This document shows positions 46,487 to 57,403 of a stretch of 64,000 nt of DNA, one piece after another. The number at the start of each line of letters is the position of its first letter. Position 1 is the first letter of the stretch. This stretch comes from Clytia hemisphaerica (Eukaryota; Cnidaria; Hydrozoa; Leptothecata; Clytiidae): contig CACVBU010001235.1 of NCBI GenBank assembly GCA_902728285.1, positions 426,082-490,081 on the forward strand, given 5' to 3'. The notes below the pieces were generated by a model, which saw nothing but the letters and a program-made list of their open reading frames with translations, ran no database searches and was not told where the DNA came from. A program made the position numbers and the translations under genes.

Positions 46487-48404
46487 TTACAACCGGACTT
46501 CTCTTTTTCTTTTAACACCACTAGCTTGCAATTTTGAATGAAATTTCGGAAACATTCTCAACTCATCCTGCAAATCAGTCAATTCTTCCATCAAGAGACG
46601 AAAAGCAATTTTCTCTTTCTCATAGATATGGCGTTCTTTCTGCAGTATCAACTCAACCGACCCGACGTTTGAAATACGAGCTATACCAGAGAAGCTGTGA
46701 GATTGAATAAAGCTTGGCCTACAGTACGCGTCAATCCAATGTCCAGCCGCTTGTAAATCAGGGAATTTCCCCAAAACACTGTAGGTTGTTTGCTCACTTC
46801 TTAAGAACGCTTGGATGTTTTCATCAGTGGGAAATTCTGCATTAGGTTGGTCCCAATGAAGTCTGGGTTGACCTTCTTGGTAAAGAGATGTTAGATTCTC
46901 GACACGAATGGATACAAGTCGAGCATAAGATTCATGCTGAGAGAAATCCTCTTTCAAATCACGAATAAGTTTCTCTAAACTTTGTTTCTCTTTGTTTATA
47001 TTGCTTTGACCGTTTATTTGGAAAGCTTGTAAAGAAGTCAACTGCCAAGCTATATCTGAATAAAAATCATCTTGAAACACAGTTTTAAAAACGCGTAGAA
47101 TGGCTTTATACCGTACCGACGACAGTCTTCCAACACGTTTTTCCTCTTCAAAAACGATTTCAAAAATTTCAACAGCCAACGTTAGAAGCATTTTACAAGT
47201 CTCAGTTTTCTCTAGATTTACTTTCGACATGAGCTTCAAGAATTTCTTCCAATTCTTCTTGTAGAATGGAATTTGTAATAAGGCTGGTAGTAACTCGTGG
47301 GCGAGTGGAAAATCAGGCTGTGATAGGAGAAATTTAATAACAGTCCGGTAGTAAGCATGATCAGGTTCCGAGCCTGGTTCGGGGTATTGTGGATCTTGTA
47401 AAAGAAGAGAATAATTGACAAGCAGTAAGCGAAAATTAGTATTTGATTTCAGTTTCTGGATAACTATATCAGGGTCTGTGAGCAGTGACCAAAGAGTGTA
47501 TCCCATTATGTCATCGTCTAGGGTGACAGCTTCTGTGGCAAGCATCTTGCTCAAAATATAATGGTAAGAATCACCACGTTCAAAAAGTGCAGTCAGAACC
47601 CAACACAGATCTTCCGTGTCATCCCAGGTACAATTTGGTAAAGCACAGTAAACAACTTTCACCAATTCTGTCATGAACTTGCAATGTGATTTCTCTTGCT
47701 CTTTCGGTAAAACACGAAAAAGTTTATCAATCAAACCACTAAATTCCTTTAAATCTGTGATTCTCTTACAAATTTTCACCAACTTTTTGGGGTTTTCAAT
47801 AGCAACACCACGAACATAAATGATTTCAGTCAGAAATGTTATTTCATCGTCAAAGGTAGCAGTCATTTTAGGAGCTATAAGAAGCCAGTTCATATAAAGA
47901 TCAATAACAGATTTGAAGATTTCTGTACTGCTGTAGGTTTTCTCTCGTTCAGTTATAAGAAGTAATACTTTCCCAACCAAACGTGAATTATTTGTGCTGA
48001 GAAGCTGATTAAAAATATCATGTATTTCGTTCTTGTAAGTAACAGTATCTTTAAATAGTGGTTTAATAGCAGCATATAGCAATGGCGTGTAGGTGTCGAC
48101 GGACAGCCTCATTTTCAGACATTTGATTAGGAAATTGCTGACGATGGAATACTTTGAATGACACTCAGTTGGCAAGTCAGCACAAAATTGCAACACAAGC
48201 CCAATATTTGATATAATTTGTTGACATGTTGATAATTTCTCCCACCAAAGATTGGAGAAATATTCATCTGTGAACACTTTTTGAAAGATCTTTGTCCACA
48301 GCGGGTAATATGGCTCTGATCCATTTGGGTAGGAAGTTATAGGAGCTGTGCTGATTTCGTGAAATTCTGGAAGCTTTTCTAAACAAATGTTGATGACTTT
48401 ATCT
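46487..48404 (-). CDS. C-terminal exon of the 2OG-oxygenase-like gene
   Basis: Open from DKVINICLEKLPEF at about 48404 to the TAA at 46487-46489, roughly 640 codons. It is helical and HEAT-like in character (repeated LL..L patterns) up to about residue 450, then has the conserved C-terminal block HWDQPNAEFP, IQAFLRSEQTTYSVLGKF, SNVGSVELILQKERHIYEKEK and a basic end (VKRKREVRL) that could be a nuclear signal. The first ATG inside the frame is well downstream, so the true start is in upstream exons. Confidence 0.8.
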
Positions 48405-51400
48405 GTATTTCTTTAATTCCGCAATCAGAAGAAATATCGATCCATCGGAAAAGCTCATCCACTTGCGTGTGAGATATAATATCCTCAATAATGTCTTTAA
48501 GATCTTTCCACTGAAAAAATTTCAGAAGTTTAGCGAGGGCTTGTTCTGAGCTCTTTGGCATTTTGTCGACAAATTTTTCGTCATAATCAATCTTTTCAGC
48601 ATAGAATTTTCGTAGAAACGTTTTGGCCATTTCAACATCATCAGCATTGACTAATAACTGGGTCATTGTGAGTAAAGGTTCATCATCAGGATACCATAAT
48701 CCCTCTTCTTCTTGTTCAACGAAAGGTCCATTATCTAAATCGTTATATCTTGATTGCTTGAAAAAACTACTGGATACCTTCTCTATAACTGATTTGATTG
48801 AAGATTTGAATCTTGGTGACGAGACTTGGATTTCATCTTGGATAAAGCACAGACTTTCATACCACATCTCTTTTTGTGTGAATAACTCTAGCTGAGAGTG
48901 TTTTGGTAAGCAGAGGATTATGTATCGGTGATACCAACGCTCGCGAGTTGAAGAATGAGAATATTCTTCTTTGTTGATCTTTTCCTTTTTGTCTTCCCAG
49001 AATAATGGTTGCTGGTTGTCATGGGTACACATATGAATTGACGGAGAGAAGGATATTCGCCGAAAGTTGCTGTTCCTTATTTTACCATCAAAACTGAATG
49101 CTCCGAAAATTTTGGTTCCCTCGCGCACTGGTTCGTCGTTTGCTGAAAATGAGGGAAGAAAACTGTCATGATTCACTTTTTAAATTGTGTGATTGAGAAA
49201 AATCATTGCTGATTTACTGTTTCCTCTTCCATCGAAGATTTTGCTATTTGATATACTTTAGGCGTACAAACTACAGTACTTTAAAAATGATTTCTAAGCG
49301 CTATGGTAAATTGGCATAGATTTTTAAAAACAATCGTTCCCAACTAAGATTGAATATACTTCATAACTTTAGACCCTAAAGAACATACCTATGAAAGTTT
49401 TTCCATCGACACCAACTTCTCCTTCATCTTTCACCCAACGACACAATTTCCCAATATAAAAAATTGCTTGGTCTTTTTTCTCCAGCTTCGAGTTAGCCAT
49501 CTGTAGGTATGAGGCTAATGCAAAGTCATTGCCTGTCAAACCATCCATTCCCTTCTGAAGTGTGGTTGGCTCATATTGGTGTTGTAGAGTCCATCCATAA
49601 GGATTGTAAAAATAGTCATCTTCTCGTCGCTTTACCGTTCGATGGTTGATCTATTTAAAAGCAAATAATGCATTTGGTACCATCTTTGGAAAATGAGGAA
49701 TCGTATGAAAAAAACAGAATCTTCCTTGTGGTAAAAGCTTAGTGAGAGACACTGACCTTTACCCTGGACCCAGTTTCTCGATAACGGCCAAGCGAAATCT
49801 TAGATTAAAGTTTTTTGAAAGGGGTACCCTAAGCGGGTACCCACTTCTCAATATTGATGAGAATATTCTTAAACGAAAAATTTCAAAAATTGCGGAAAAA
49901 GCTTGGTCTAGGGTATAAAGGTCAGTGACATAGGATTGAACTTGAATTCAGACTTCGTAAAATTACGTCTTTCGTCTGAAATTTCGTAAACTGAGGCAAG
50001 GCAACATCTTTCACGTAAAATAAGTTCCATGCTCATAACACTTTACATTAACTGTTTATCTAACAGAGAAGATTGAGAATAAAAATAAATAACTTAATGA
50101 TGCTTTCTATTAGGCCGTGAAGTAGCCTATGATGTAGTTGATGATGGAGCACTTTAAATAGCATATGTATTTTTATGAAGAGGTACAAGTTTGGAAAAAT
50201 AACAACTTGTTCATATACCTTAGTCAACGCAGAAGACAATTTCTTTATCAGTGACTCGCTTTCACGTAGGATTGAAATCTTTGGTGGTGATTTGTGCACC
50301 ATATCATATACTAGCACTAAGGAATAGCCAGATTCTACAGGTGAGAAATCTACTCTACATTCACGATGATAGGCAGCATAGATGATTTCAAATTCAGATT
50401 GTTTGTCATCAAATTGAACAGTTTCAGTTTTATTATGATGCCAAATGGTTAATTTACTCCCAAGGGAAATGGATGGCAGCTGGATATAAAGTTTTACTAA
50501 GTTTTCTGTGGATTTTTCAACTTCTTTATTATATAATATATGGCTTCCTGGTGGGCAAACAATGAGATTTTGAAAGACAGCTTCAATATTGGTGTCACTA
50601 GGTTGACAACCTAGTTCCTCTTTGACTTTACTTATGATTGATTCTATCGTTGAAATGAAATTTGGGTTACCAAATGTAATCCCTTCAGGTTGAAATGACA
50701 ACATGTTTCTACCAACACTAAAACGAAATAAATTTTTCATCTTTTTTTTAATCCTAATTAATAAGTACTAATATTGTCCATTGATAAATTTCTCCAAAAA
50801 GTGTGTGAATATAAAAGGACAATAGCTCCATTTTGGGTGACAATTTTAAAAAGGCACCTGAAAAGAAATAAAGTATCAAAAGAAAGAGAACCCTAAATAA
50901 ACTAAAATATAAGGCAAACATACCATTCTTTTTCATTTAGGTAATTGGTCATTTGGTTGACCTGCTCACGAGTTATAGGTAAAGGAATGGAACCAATATC
51001 CTTGATGTTGAGAGAGGGTAATGGTGATTTTCCAATGATACCATGAGTTGCAAACTTGGCAGGTTTTGCCTTGATTGATGATAACAATTTGGAAAATCCT
51101 GCTTTCTAAAAATTAGGAATTTGTTGAAATTTATAGACTTTGTTGAAAAAACCTAAAGACTTCTTTGAAGAACAAGGTTTGCCGAAAGCAGTGCATCTCA
51201 AATCATGAAAGGAGAGTTAGCTAACAATTAGAAATCGAAGGTATTCTTCCTCATTCTATCTCTTTCAAGGATTTAATAAGATAACATCATCACACCTACG
51301 CATAGATGCTACAGGATTAAACCTCATGGAACAACAAACAATAAAAGGAAATCTTTTTTTTTAATTTTCTTAAGAAGTAAAGAAATCCTGAAGGCTTACC

Positions 51401-51774
51401 ACAGGGCATGATGAAATGTTTCTGATTGTTTGTTTATAGTCGGCATTTTCACTTTCACTTTCTGAAGAGGAGTCTTCGTAAGCAGAATTATTGTATTGGA
51501 TACTGCTGGTATCTGTATTTTGTCTGTAGATGTAATCATTTCCATGCATTGCTTCCTGTTCGTTATCTTCAACTTCACTGTCAGATTCAAACTGGTTTTC
51601 GGATTCAGCTTCCTCGTTATCTTCTGATTCAGACCCATCAGTCTCTGATACGACCTCTTCGTTTTCGGTTTCTGATTCATTTTCACTCCCAACATCTTCA
51701 TTTTCACTCCCAACATCTTCATTTTCACTCTCACTGCTCTCATTACCACCAGTGCTGTTGTCACTTTCCATCAT
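46487..51774 (-). CDS. Large 2OG/Fe(II) oxygenase-like protein, multi-exon gene
   Basis: The exons join in order 51774-51400, 51105-50926, 50717-50219, 49650-49389, 49142-about 48405, about 48404-46487. Donors and acceptors are GT..AG and phases match at each join examined. The product is about 1,150 aa: an acidic Ser/Glu N-terminus, a short GxIPLPITREQ module, a prolyl-4-hydroxylase-like double-stranded beta-helix core, and a long helical C-terminal region ending in the conserved HWDQPNAEFP..IQAFLRS segment. This layout matches the large 2OG-Fe(II) oxygenase family known from fungi, oomycetes and other eukaryotes. The normal HxD..H iron ligands and the SGYR arginine are replaced (NKE, no His, SGYS), so hydroxylase activity is doubtful. 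One frame switch near 48405 remains unexplained. Exact function is unknown. Confidence 0.8.
48405..49142 (-). CDS. Exon 5 of the 2OG-oxygenase-like gene
   Basis: Acceptor CATTTTCAG|CAAACG at 49142. It encodes NDEPVREGTKIFG, then a region with RERWYHRYIILCLPKHSQLEL, a common family landmark following the core, and a helical part ending WIDISSDCGIKE. The frame then runs into a stop about 25 bp later, while the neighbouring frame continues into the C-terminal region without one. Confidence 0.75.
49389..49650 (-). CDS. Exon 4 of the 2OG-oxygenase-like gene
   Basis: AAATAG|ATCAACC to TTTCATAG|GTATG. The in-frame product includes NPYGWTLQHQYEPTTLQKGMDGL, equivalent to the family's 'L-hxYt..sL..LKG.D' block, then a Trp-containing helix (LCRWVKDEGEVGVDG). 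The exon ends in phase 1, which matches exon 5. It has no ATG-started frame of its own. Confidence 0.75.
50219..50717 (-). CDS. Exon 3: oxygenase core with replaced ligands
   Basis: Opens after TTTCGTTTTAG and closes ACTAAG|GTATATG (phase 0). It carries the beta-helix landmarks FGNPNF, LVKLYIQLP, LTIWHH and SGYSLVLVYDM. At the position of the HxDTEK iron motif it reads NKEVEK (Asn codon at 50530-50528, Glu at 50524-50522). No histidine aligns with the distal ligand before SGY, and the 2OG-binding arginine after SGY is serine (near 50320). Confidence 0.75.
50926..51105 (-). CDS. Exon 2 of the 2OG-oxygenase-like gene
   Basis: TTTTTAG|AAAGCAGG opens the exon and GAATG|GTATGT closes it (phase 2). 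It encodes a segment with FATHG, LPSLNIKDIG and IPLPITREQVNQM, matching the conserved short block that precedes the oxygenase core in this family. Exon 3 can be joined directly in phase. A possible small exon at about 50779-50867 (acceptor TTTTCAG) would fill the missing core start, but it does not keep the phase. Confidence 0.7.
51400..51774 (-). CDS. Exon 1 of the 2OG-oxygenase-like gene (acidic N-terminus)
   Basis: Starts MMESDNS at 51774. Residues up to about 75 are Ser/Glu/Asp-rich with a duplicated NEDVGSE motif, then YIYRQNTDTSS. It ends CCT GTG|GTAAGC at 51400, phase 0. A 3' splice site (TTTCTAG) at about 51798 suggests a short non-coding leader exon further upstream. Low-complexity acidic tails of this kind often act in nuclear proteins; that is inference. 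Confidence 0.7.
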
Positions 51775-51797
51775 GCTTTTGTTTTGACTTTTTATAT

Positions 51798-54744
51798 CTA
51801 GAAACCAAAATTAATAATAAAATCAATAATAATTTTTACATGTTGAAATAGGTCAGATGGCCGAAATATTCATTAAAAGATGATGTGTTTCCCTTACTAC
51901 CTTATCAATCATGCTTATTTCAAAATTTCAAAACATAATTCTCAAAGCTTTTTTATCAGCGATTTTGAAAACCTTTGGCCCAGTTTCACACCACTTTTAT
52001 TTGTCAGTACACGTTAGTTTTTGGCAGTTTTTAGCCCTATAAAATGTCAAAAAGAATTTTCACTTGCTTCAATTGCATTAGTTTTTTTACAATTTTTCCA
52101 CCTATAAAATGATGATATGTCAAAAAAAAATTTCACTTGCTTCAATTGCATTAGTTTTTTTACAATTTTTCCAAGTAAAGGGACGCCAAATTGCCAGGTT
52201 TACTATTTTGCCTCCCATGCGTTTACCAAACCAAGGATAATTAATCTACCTTTCATCTTTCAGAAAAAAGATGTTTACTATTACCTTAGTCGCAAGCAAA
52301 CTTGTAAAAAACATGCTCGTCTTTGCCAAAAGATCTTTCATATAATCAAGACGATAAAAATGTTTTGTTATCAAAGACCAAAACAATTAAACAATCCTTT
52401 CTTTCCTGTAAAGATAATTTCATAAAATGTACTATCTTTACCTACAGACCTTATGCGGCTGCGGTCATAACTAAACTAACTCAAAAGAATACAAAGGACT
52501 GTAATATGCTATAATATAATATATGCTAATATATGCTAAATATACAATGACGTAATACGTATAATTATACTTTCTTTTCCGACAGATAACTCTATATCTT
52601 TAAAGATTAAATCTAATGAAGCAACTTCCACAAATCAAAAATTAGGCCCAAATTCACATAAGAATTTATCTATTTTGAAGTGCCTTAAATTTTAAAGATT
52701 ACCATTTCCAATCACTGTGTGAAAATCAGGAAAAAGTAAAGAAGCAAAGTCCAAAAACCCCATTTTTAGGCATTTTTGGCCAAAATTTACCCAAAAGTTA
52801 TTTTCTTCGAAAATGGGGCTCCGTCAGATTTTAAACAAAACCATTTTACATAATTGTGCAAAAAATCAGAAACAAGCGATACTTTTATGGACCTACCTGG
52901 TTATCAAACTAATCAATGAACATTGAAACAATGAAACACATAAGACAGGTTAAAATACAAAAAAATAAAGAAAATGAAAGCATATGATATTATCTAATGA
53001 GAGAAACTATGAACACTATTGAAAAAGATTTTTGAAAAATAAATAAAAAAGCTATTAAACGCTTTTCTTTAAAAAAACAATCCACTATCAGAAAAATTCA
53101 CAGCTTAATAAATAAGGTTTCCAGAAAACAGAAACCATCGTGCTCTAAGGTGACATTTTCTTTGTTTAGAAAAAATAATAATAAATTTAATATTTGGCTA
53201 AGAACATTGATCTATGCTTATAAATAGTGATTCATATAGACAAAGATTCGTTTTCAGCCAAAAAAATAATAAGTGTTTCCCGAAAACTCAAACCATTGCC
53301 CTCCACCGTGACATTTTCATCTTAAAAAAAACTAATAAAAATAATAATAATGTGGCTAAGAACATTGATGTATGCTTATTAATAGTGATTCTTATAGATA
53401 AACATGTGTTTTTTGAGCCAACAAATTTTTTTTGCAAAAATCTGCTTGAGCCATCTTTTACCTATGATGGTACCCTACTTTCATGCAAAAAATCAGAAAA
53501 AATTAATGATCCAATTTTTCACAAAAAAAGTCCAAAAAACCTGTTTTTTTGGCCCACATTTGCCCAAAAAATATTTTTTTTGAAAATCGGGCTCTTCCAT
53601 ATTTTGGCCACCACTATTTTGCACCTTTGTACCAAAAAAAAGAAGATTCCTATGATGATTCAATCCTGAGATATCTTCAATTCAATATCTTTTGTCAGAA
53701 GAGACTCCACCAAAAACTAAAAAAGACCTCACCACCTACGTACCATATAGATTGTGTAAATAATAAGAATCACTCTCAACACAGCTTAAAAATTCCAATA
53801 TATAATGTGTGACAAACGTTTTTGAATCCTGTGTTATAAAAATATACCTAAGTTTTCTGCTTTGCATGATTGCTTCTGTTGCTGGATGAGAAAACCATCG
53901 CTTGAAGAGGTGTTAAACGTGTTATTAAAATATTCAATACTTGTAAAGAGACTTCTGAAGTTACATTCCAAGATTCCACTTGAAGCCCAAAAACTTCTGA
54001 TAAATTTCTTTGGAAAGCTGAAACACCACCAAACTTTCTAGACTTACATTTTTTCTGACAGAATTAACTCTTTTTCTTCCTTCCCTCGTCTCTACTGAGT
54101 TTGTTTATTTTTTTAACATTTCGAATCATTTCGTTCGACGTTTGAAAAAAAGACCAGACATTTGAAATAAAAGACCGATATCGATAATTGTTCTTAAAAC
54201 TTGTGCGCACATATCTGGTCTGCAGATCTTTATAAATCAAAACAAAATTCTTTAGAAAACAAAATTACAGAATAAGTCATACCAGGGGGTTGTTTTTTTA
54301 CTTTCGCATGATGGGGACACAATAAAAGTATAACCGATGGAAAGCTAGATAAATTTTGCATATGCCTGGGACAAGCTGGAGTTTTTACAAGCTCTTATTT
54401 GATTTAGTTGGTCGTTAACCTGTAATAAAACAATTTTGTTACTTTTTCTAAAAGTTATCGCGTTATCTCTGTTACTTTTAATGACCAATTAGTGAAGTAT
54501 CTTATAAAAACTCCAGAACATCCCATATGCCTCTGACCTTACTTTTTGTTCAATTTGTATACAATTCAATTTTTATGACTATTTGAAGGAGAAAGAAGAC
54601 AATTTTTTGGTACATACAAGGCTATTGTACCCCCTGAAAAGATTAAACTAAAAAATCGAAAACAAAAAATTCTATCCTAGCTTTTTTTACCAATATCAGG
54701 GTTGGTCACATTTTTGCATTGTTGTGCAAAAGATCAGTAAAAAT
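51798..54744. other. Intergenic with local duplications
   Basis: A ~90-bp tandem duplication lies at 52042-52175 ('cacttgcttcaattgcatta' twice). A second of ~157 bp spans about 53110-53430 ('ggctaagaacattgat' twice). Copies of the 'gcccaaaa..ggggct/gggctc' dispersed repeat lie at 52700-52910 and 53510-53660. Reading frames at 53214-53812 fall in these repeats and lack domains. Confidence 0.5.
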
Positions 54745-54945
54745 ATATATACCGGGTGCACCAAAAAAAAGTATACAGGTTTGTCGAGATATTGTGAGCT
54801 TCAGGATTTAAATTTTTTGTTCATTCCTTTTTTATTGTATAGAGGAAGCTCTAACTTGAATTTTGAGCTATCATACATTAAATTTGAAAAAGTAGTTCGA
54901 AAGTTATTTTCAAAAAACTGACTTTTTTTCCATGTCGAAATTTCA
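54745..54945 (+). mobile_element. Transposon end fragment (CCGGGTGCACC family), second copy
   Basis: Same strand and nearly the same sequence as 12138-12335, diverging after 'tttttccatgtc'. TA precedes the first C. The following DNA differs between the two copies. Confidence 0.6.
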
Positions 54946-55291
54946 AAAAAATCATTAAAAAGCATAATACCAAACATCAATGCAAATGCAAATCAAAAGA
55001 CAACCCGCCTCTAGGTGGAATGTGTGTTACCAAGTACATAGTCCAAATAATTCGACATTACGTGACAGCACGGTCATTAGCAATACAAGGTGCAAAGCTA
55101 CTCAGCCAAAGCGCATTAGAAACTTGAAAAATGTTCCATAGTTCAAGACTCTAAATAACGATTTCAAGTGGGTCGGACAAAATGTCTGATCAGGGTTGCT
55201 TTAGCTTGAAAAATATCATTATTCAGTCGGACATGAAGCTATTTGGGTCGGACAATGTCCGATGTGAGACCGTTATTTCAAGCCCATGATA

Positions 55292-56161
55292 CCGTGAGAA
55301 TTCCTAAATCCGACACCACTGCCTAATTCCGACCCCCCAAATAACTGTTATGAAAAAAAATTCTATGTTTACAAACATTACCTCTCCAAGTTGAACGATA
55401 AACTATTGCTAGAACTCTCAAAACAAAACATCTAACAAGATAGCTGTAATATCAAGATGTCAATTAATGTATATAATTAAAAAGTGTGAGTTGTAAAAAT
55501 AATTACCTTGTATTCTGGATCAGTTGCTCATGTTTAAAACGATAACAGTTTTGTAATAAAAGTGACTTGTGCGGGAAAAATACGAAACAACTTGGGCTGG
55601 TTTCCATCAAGAAACAAACAGACTAAATTGAAAAAATGTCGCGAAATTGAAAAAAGGGCGGATGCGGTAGCACTTAATTTGAATAACAAACATTGAATAA
55701 ATGAGGCGGCAGCTATCAACGCCATCTTTACCACCCATAAGTCCGGATGTTTATTTATACGGAAGGCCCGCAATCAAGCCAAGTGCCAGTGCAAAGTAAT
55801 AAAAACCAGGCTTGATTACGTAACATTTCAAAATGAGCACGCTCGTACACAGACCTCTTTTATATTTTCGTGTGCTTTGGAAAATCAAAACATCTCATTA
55901 CTTTTTATTATGCTGTTGTCATTTATGACGTTGTGCATATTGCAATAAAAAAATATGTTTTGTTATAAGAAGCAATTATTGTTATTTGGTTCAATTGGTT
56001 CAGTGTATCTAACCTCTCAGTTTAGTTGACACTTTGGTATCTTCGTTGCGTCACAGCGAAAGGTTTGTTTTTATTTTAGTTTGTATCTTTGAAAGACCCC
56101 ATCGGATTTAGGCAGTGGTGTCGGATTTAGGCAGTGGTGTCGGATTTAGGACCTCTCACGG
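55292..56161. mobile_element. 870-bp TIR element, TA target site
   Basis: CCGTGAGAATTCCTAAATCC at the left is mirrored at the right (CCGTGAGAGGTCCTAAATCC in reverse complement). TA lies at 55290-55291 and 56162-56163. The right arm repeats 'ggatttaggcagtggtgtc' in tandem. A 79-aa minus frame at 55534-55773 has no known domain, so the element is probably non-autonomous. Confidence 0.8.
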
Positions 56162-56169
56162 TAGTTGAT

Positions 56170-56885
56170 AAATGCAAAAAACACTGGATAAGCACCTCAA
56201 AACAATTCCCAATGAACCCCAAATCTGTGGTTACCTTAAGGGAAGAAATTAACTCGGGAAGAAAATTTTGTGGAACTATATATGGTGAAGATCAGAGATC
56301 TGACCTCAAGGAGAGAAAGTGTTGAAAATACTAAATAAAATAAAGATGAAACATAAAAAGGCACTAATATTTTTATAATTATATGTTTTTGTCCATTTTT
56401 TTGAATTTTTGTAAATATATAAATCAAACCAATCAAACATCCTGTCAAGAAATGAGAATTTTATGCGAAAAAGAACCAACTAACCAATAGACATAAAGTT
56501 TAAAAAGCCAAGCAGAAAAACACAAACACCAAAAACCACTCAAAAACCCAACCAATGCAATCTGGAGTCCCTGATTTGCGACAGGCGCAGCGGCTTTAAA
56601 CATGTTTTATGGACGTCCAACACTCAGCCTCCCCCAGATTCCATAACCCTGAACCGACCCGCAGTCCAAACAAACTAACAAACATAGAAAAATAAACAAA
56701 AAAGGGTAAACAACAGACAAGAACAAGACAAACGACAAAATACAAGTATCAAAAAAATTTTCAAAAGGTAGGCCCAGAACCCGGTTTGACACCCTAAAGT
56801 CCGTGCAGCCGTCTGTACGGGAAAGAACGAAAAAAAAATGACTGAGAAAACTAACATACAATACATAATATTAAAAAAAAAAAAA
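56170..56885. other. Intergenic, nothing firmly assigned
   Basis: 56530-56820 has a different, C/A-rich composition ('caacactcagcctcccccag', 'cgacaggcgcagcggcttta') and may be a transposon remnant, but no terminal repeats or domains were found. Confidence 0.35.
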
Positions 56886-56889
56886 AAAC

Positions 56890-57400
56890 AAGCAACATGC
56901 TGAATGGACCTACCTGATGATGAAAGTTAGTTAGCAATGCGAAAAGAAAAATGAAAAAAATCAGTCAGAAAATATAGCATTTAGCGAAAACACAACACAA
57001 TAAATTCATCATTGATTGTTGATGGGGGGAGAGGGAAGGGTTGTAGGGAAAAAATAAATAGGAAGTTCTGGTCGCAAAAATCAGTTTTATTGACAATTGA
57101 ATCATGCTTGATGGTGAGCATTGTTATCAATAATATTTTTGTGTGAAAAACATAGAAATACAAGGAAAAAATCCAATGAAAATCTGCAAAAACGGCGATT
57201 TCCAGCAACCGGAAAATTTTTTTTCTCAAAAATCGAATTCGGCCATTTTTTGAGCATTGCTAATACGCATCTTTCTGCAAAAAAATCAGAAAAAACTAAA
57301 ACTAAAAATTTGAGAAAAAGTCAAAAAACCGGTTTTCCGGCATATTTCCGGCATTTTCAAAAATGCAGTTGCGCTAAAAAACAATTTAAGGATTCTCTGA
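56890..57400 (+). repeat. R1 repeat copy without the 178-bp MITE
   Basis: Runs from 'tgctgaatggacctacctga' through 'attgaatcatgcttgatggt' to 'ccggcatatttccggcattt'. Compared with 1806-2100 it shows the unoccupied target of the 1921-2098 element. It abuts the truncated 3' end of the reverse transcriptase. Confidence 0.75.
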
Positions 57401-57403
57401 ATT

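Noticed and set aside
51396-51851. Other frames over the acidic exon on both strands
   Set aside because: Shadows of the Ser/Glu repeat. Only the frame starting at 51774 has consistent splice phase with exon 2.
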